A stretch of 64,000 bases of DNA from Symbiodinium natans (taxonomy: Eukaryota; Sar; Dinophyceae; Suessiales; Symbiodiniaceae): assembly GCA_905221605.1 (NCBI GenBank), contig CAJNDS010000004.1, positions 1 to 64,000 of the forward strand, given 5' to 3'. This document shows positions 47,401 to 53,400 of this stretch, one piece after another. Both the position numbers and the translations under genes were made by a program. The notes beneath the pieces were generated by a model. It worked only from the letters and a program-made list of their open reading frames with translations. It searched no databases and was not told the DNA's origin. Numbering within the stretch: position 1 is the stretch's first letter; every line of letters starts with the position of its first letter.

Positions 47401-50400
47401 TCCTGAAGCCCGGAAACCTTCAACTTCCAAACCGTAAGCCAAAGAAGTTTTGAAGCTCAGAACGACTGGGTTTAGGGTTAACCAAGTGGCTAGCTCAAAA
47501 GCTAATACCACGAAGCTATCATCTGATGGATTACGACCAAACGCCTCTAAGTCGGAATCCATAGGATTTAGGTAGGTATAGGCACTGTGGCGTGGGAACG
47601 GGCTGGGCAGAAAGGGCAGCAGTCGAGTCCCTTGCGAAAAAGGGTGTAGGACTATTGCGGTTTGGATTGCTTGGCTGCAAGGTTTATGGGGTTCAGGCTT
47701 TCGGCTACGGTTTGGGGTTAGTGTAGAGATGCAAAAATGTAGACCCCAAGCCTCGCCTAAACGCAGAACCCTAAACCCTAGCCCCTAAACCATTTTGTGG
47801 GTGTCTGGTGGGGGAATCTACATAGTGCTGACGAGAAGGTTTCAAGGGCTTGGGGTTTCAGGTTGGAGACGCAGGGTTGTTAGGCGAGGGTTTTTGGACA
47901 CCCTAAACCCTAAACCCTAAAGCAAAAAGAGGCCTTGAAGTTTAAGGGCTTTTGTCGGGGGTGGAGCAGCCAGGTGAGCGCAACGTCCTGGTTCATCCTC
48001 TTTACCTTGATGGTGTGCTTCGTGCCTCCGTCACCGACTAGGGCTCAGGGTTCAGGGTTTAGGGTTTAGGGCTCCAGGGTGTCAGCGCAGGTTAAGGCGA
48101 AGAAGGTCACATGTACTTGGTAGCCCAGTAGAACCCGTTCCATCCCTTTACACTTGTTTGTTGGTTCTGGGTTCCCTTCTAAAGTAACCAACCACAATGT
48201 GCTTGCTGGGTTGTGAAGTGCAGGCATCTTTTTTTCCTTCAGATGGGTTAAAAGGTCAACTTTCTGTTTGCTCTTGGCGATTGTCACTACTAGTTCCAAT
48301 GTGTTTACTTTGGCTTTTGCTGTTGTTACTGGTGTTGCGCTTTATTGTGGCAATTAGTACTTACTTTTAAAACTAGGAGCTATTTATTACTTATCACTTT
48401 CTGTGTGTATGCGCTTGCTATTCATTGTTGATTGCTCATTCTACCGTGCTCTCGAACCCTAAAGCCCCTGGTCTAAATCCCTGAAGCCACAAGGGTTCAG
48501 GGCCTAGAGTTTACCCCCCCAAGCCCTAAACCCTACCCCTAAACCCTAAACCCTAAACCCTAAACCCTAAACCCTAAACCCTAAACCCTAAACCCTAAAC
48601 CCTAAACCCTTAAGCAAGAAAGAACCCAGGTGCTCTTGAACCTCTTCATCGCCATCGTCACAGTCTCCTTCACCCGCGTGCAGCAGCAGGCCTCTGAGGA
48701 TGACGGTGAGAAGGAGCAGCAGGGGTTTAGGGTTTAGGGTTTAGGGGTTTAGGGTTTAGGGGTTTGGGGTTTTGGGGTTTCGGGGTTTAGGGGTTTAGGG
48801 TTTTGGGGTTTGGGGTTTAGGGTTTGGGGTTTAGGGATTACTTGGAGGTTCATGGCACTTAAATGGGTTTGCCTCCTACCCCGCTCTATACTACACCCCC
48901 TAGGTTCCCCCCTCTTAAATACTCTTAGTAAGGCTTAATTATCCCCAAAATAGCCTTTTTTTATGGGGTAATTGGGGAAGTAGGGGAACCCATGAGCTTT
49001 GGGGCTTAGGGACTGGGGTTCACGGGCAGGCCCTGCACTGCAACCTTGATGTTCCCGTTTTTCCGTGTTGTACGCCATGCTGCCTCCAGGCGAGCGCAAG
49101 CTTGCATCGTGCGCTGCACTCTCCATGAGGCTTGCGAAGAAGTTGGATCTGATGCATGTAAGGAGGCAGCTCTGTGAAACTCTTGCTTCACTGGCACATC
49201 CACAAGATATGAGACCCAGCCGGCTTGAAGTTTCTGAGGTATGTGCAGTATGCGAAAAGCTGCCGATGCAGATCAAAGATCGCGCTGCAGGTATCATTCT
49301 TCGGCAACAACAGACCATGGCAAAGCGGCAAGTGGTCATTGAACAATTGCAAGCTGAACTTCAGAAGTGCTTGTGGGCTACTGCGCGACCAGATGGTGCC
49401 GAAGATCATTTGAAACGTGACGTCAAAGAATACGAATGATACACTGTAGCAGCAAATCTTACACAATGTCAGAAGCACGCGGGCAAGATCGCATTTAAGA
49501 TTCCTGGGTTCGACACAGAAATTCATGAGCTTGGAACAGGAATGACGGCCGATTTGGGTTAGAAGCTTAGAATGGTATTAGATGTGGTTTAGTAGCTTGC
49601 AACATGCAAAAGCAAAGGCTATAAGGTGATAGTTTTGGTTCTTGGCTCCGGTGTGTACAGTCCTCAAGCTCAAAAAACTTGGTGGGCCGGGCTTAACCCC
49701 CTATGGTGACTAGTAGCTGTGTTGGGATCTTTCTTATACCTTCAACTCCAAAAACGAAACTCAAAACCCTTAAGTCTTCCACTGGGTGTGGGCCCCTGCG
49801 CGGCCCTGGTTCTGCTCTGCTCTTGTTTTTTCTCCCCCTCAAGGGGCGGGTTTACGGGTTTAGGACTCGGGGTTCGGGCGAAGTCTCCTGGAAAAGGGTC
49901 CAGGGTGCCAACGGCTATGTCAGGCACAAGGTGCATGCAGAACGCGGGCTCATGTACTACACACTCGGTGCTGTCTCATACCTACCCGTTGTGCAGTTCT
50001 TTCGGTGTCGCCGATGACATGACTTGCTGTTCCCACATTCGTCGCCTTGTCCTTGAACTCCTCGTGCTGGAGGCTGACTCTGTTGCCGTTCACATGTATT
50101 CTGAGTTGGGTGTGCGTTGGCTCTTTGGCCTCAGTATGATGCACTTGTTCGTAGGCTAGCTGAATAGCTGCTGCCCTACACGTTTGCCAACTTGCTTTCG
50201 CACCTTAGGCCATAGCCTCAGCAGTCCTAGATTAAGAAACGGTCTAGGGTTTAGGATCTACTTCTTGGAGGGGGGGGGAGCTCGCCTGGTTTTTGCTAGG
50301 GGCCGCTGGGGCTTCTTTCATGATTTCAAGGGTTTCAACCCTAAGCCCGAAACCCTTTTGATGTTTTGGTTTCATGGTCGCGACGGGATCCTACAGTCCC

Positions 50401-53400
50401 CACCTGAACTACCAGGTCTTTGTGTTTAGGGCTCACGGATCCGGCGCTAAAATTGCTCAACCCCGCAGCAAAAGTCTCTTAACACGCACAATCCACGGGC
50501 TTTAATTTGAGCCTCGTTCTGGGTAGCAAGTAGCAACTAGGGTTTAGGGTTTAGGGTCAGTACAGGATTCCCTAATATGGTTTGCGCCAGGACGTGCTGG
50601 TGTCGATGGTGCAGAGTATCCGCGAGGCTGGCAACCGGGCGCTGCCACATGCAGCAGCTTGCCAGAAGTCGTGGCCAATTTCAGGTGAGCTGTTTCCCCT
50701 ACCCTATATACCCATACACCCCTTTAGAGAACCCTTACGCAACCCATAAACACTTATAGCAGCCTTTGTAGACGACTTCTTAAACACCGGAAACCCATCC
50801 CTGTCTCCCTTTCAGCCCAATCAACCCTATAACACCTACAAACCCAATAAGCCCTGCCGATCCTTAGCGCACGAAAGACCCAAAAGCCTGAAAGCCAACG
50901 TCTTTCAAAACCAAGCCCAAACGCGGAAAGCCTAACCCCATGCCCCAAACTTCGGGAATTGGGGTTTCAAGGTTTTTTTTTCGTTGTAGGGCTGAGGGCA
51001 TCAAACCCCAAACTCCAAAGCCCAACCCCTGCCCAGGCCAGCGCGACGTCGCTGGGGAGCTCATTGACGCGAATCTTCGGAAGTCCCTTCGTTTCGCAGT
51101 TAGGGTGTGGGGTTTCAGGCTTTGTTGTTTCAGGGTTTGGATTTAGTTTGTTTGTGTTTTTCTTAAAGTGTCTGGGGTTTGTTTTTTGCTGGTTTGGGGT
51201 GTAGGGTGTTTTTTTTGTTCGGGGCTCAGGGTTTAGAAGGTTCGGGCGTTTCGGTTTGGGGGTTTGGGGTTTAGGGCTTAGGGTTTCGGGTTTGGGGTGT
51301 ATAAGTTAGGTATAAGAGCCCAGGTTGCCCAGACTGGGGGCTTAGGGTTTAGGGTTTAGGGGCCGGCAGCCACCCTAAACCCTAAACCCTAAACCCTAAA
51401 CCCTAAACCCTAAACCCTAAACCCTAAACCTCCTCAGTGCTTCAAAAGGGTCCCTAGACCCTTGACCCGGGAGATGTTTGAAGGCCCATGTGGAGCTGAG
51501 GCTTGGCCCAAAGTGCGGGGAACTTTGGGTTCAGGGTTCGGTTTAGGGTTTTTAGGGTTTAGGGTTTAGGGTTTAGGACTTAGGGCTTATTGTCGGCCCA
51601 TGAATTTGCGCTTAAGGTTCCGTAGGGTTTGGAGTTACCCTAAACCCGGAACCCTAGACCCTACTGGTTCACAGGATTCAAGAGGGGACTTGTACCTATA
51701 GGGCTTACTGGGTGTAGGGTTTCGGACTCGTGCGAAGCGTGCCGCAGTGCGTGGTATCTGCCGCCGTTACGGATGGTAGTACGCGAATCCCGTGGCTTTT
51801 GCCATGACTACTGGTCTACCTGCAAGTACCTGAAACCCTAAACCGAAAAAAACCTAAACCCCGAACCCTAATCCACAGACCCTACCCAGACCAACGGGCC
51901 TTGCCTGCCTTGTGCGAGAGTGAGCGATAAACCCCAGTTTCCAAGTACTTGGAGGGTTCGTGGTACTTCCTAAAGTCGAGGTGAGGGCCATGGCAAAGAC
52001 GGCAAAGAGGACGAAGAACAGGATGGAGCCATCGTGAAGGCTTCGCGGGAGAACGTGAGTTTGGGGTTTAGGGTTACGGTTTAGGGTTTAGGGTTTAGGG
52101 TTTAGGGCTAGGGTTTAGGGTTAAAGGCTCCATGAGTTCTAGCCTTTGTGCTGTGGAGACCTGAGTCAGCAGGATTTGTGGCTTGCAGATCTGGCTCGCC
52201 CCCAACCCAGTTGCAAAAGGGGTTGCAGGTTCAGGTTTAGGGTTAAGGCTAGGATTTGGGGTTTCGGAACCCTGAACTCCTAAAGCCCTCAACCCCAAGA
52301 AACCCAAAGGACCGACGAGACCCAGAAGGCCCCAACAGCTTAAGGTGGTGCAGGGTTAAGGGTTTAGGGTTTAGGGTTTACAAGTGAGTTTCTTTTGCGG
52401 CCGAACTCCTAGAGTTGTCTTGGCGACAACTTCTGTGGGAGCTGTCCGACCCTGTTCTGCAAAGCCTGTTGCAAAAGGGTTTAGGGTTTAGGGTTTAGAG
52501 TTCAGGGTTCTGGGTTTTGGGTTTTGGGTATAGGGGGCTGACGGCCTGCAACTTGATGGCCATAGGCAAGTGAAGTTTCAGGGTTTTTGGAAACACGGCC
52601 AGCTGTGATGCCCGGCCACTGAAAAAAACAAGAGAAGGTTTTGGGTAAACGCGCCCTAGACCCTAAATCCTAATCCCTAAACCCTATACCCTAAACCCTA
52701 AACCCTAAACTAATCCCTAAACCCTAAGTTCTGGCTTTCCGGAGTGTATGGGGTTGAGGGTTTCGGCGTTTAGGGGTTGAGGTTTCAGGGTTTAGGGTCT
52801 GGGATTTTGAACTCAGGGTTCTTCAGGATTGCAGAATATTGCTGGGGGGGTTTGGGGCCTTTGGGTTACATTCCCCCCTTGGACCCCCTCCCTTAAGAAC
52901 CCTACAAAAAACGCCAGGGTTGGAGTAAGCCCCAAACCCTAAACCCTAAACCCTAAACCCTAAACCCTAAACCCTAAACCCTAAACCCTAAACCCTAAAC
53001 CTTCCTTGGACCTCAGCACCCTGAACCTCTCAGGTAGAGGAGGATCTCCAGGACGAGGGAGAGTCGAACGATGATAATCTGTGTTCAATCTGAGGGCCTT
53101 TGGATGCCCACCCTTATACTTACAGTCCTGTATAGGGATCATGATAGGGGGCACTCTATTCCCACTTATTCGCATAAGGGGGAACATCCCAATGATGGCC
53201 CATAGCCGCCCTTCTTGCGTCTCCATGGCGCCCAGAAGCGGAGGCATTTGGGATTTATTTGAAGGAAGGCCTTTGTCCAAAGATTTAGACTCATCAGGGC
53301 CCAAGTTTTTGCAGAGTGTACAGATCATGCAATCTGCGTCGAAATGACAAGTCAAAAGTATAGGTTGTAATCAGGAAAAGTATGGGTCATAACCGTCATC

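Noticed and set aside
52395-52480. Cys-rich exon candidate (CLGDNFCGSC)
   Set aside because: The segment ends in CCTGTTGCAAAAGGG, which recurs before TTTAGGG at 23.8 and 40.05 kb, so it looks like a dispersed repeat; no consistent phase.
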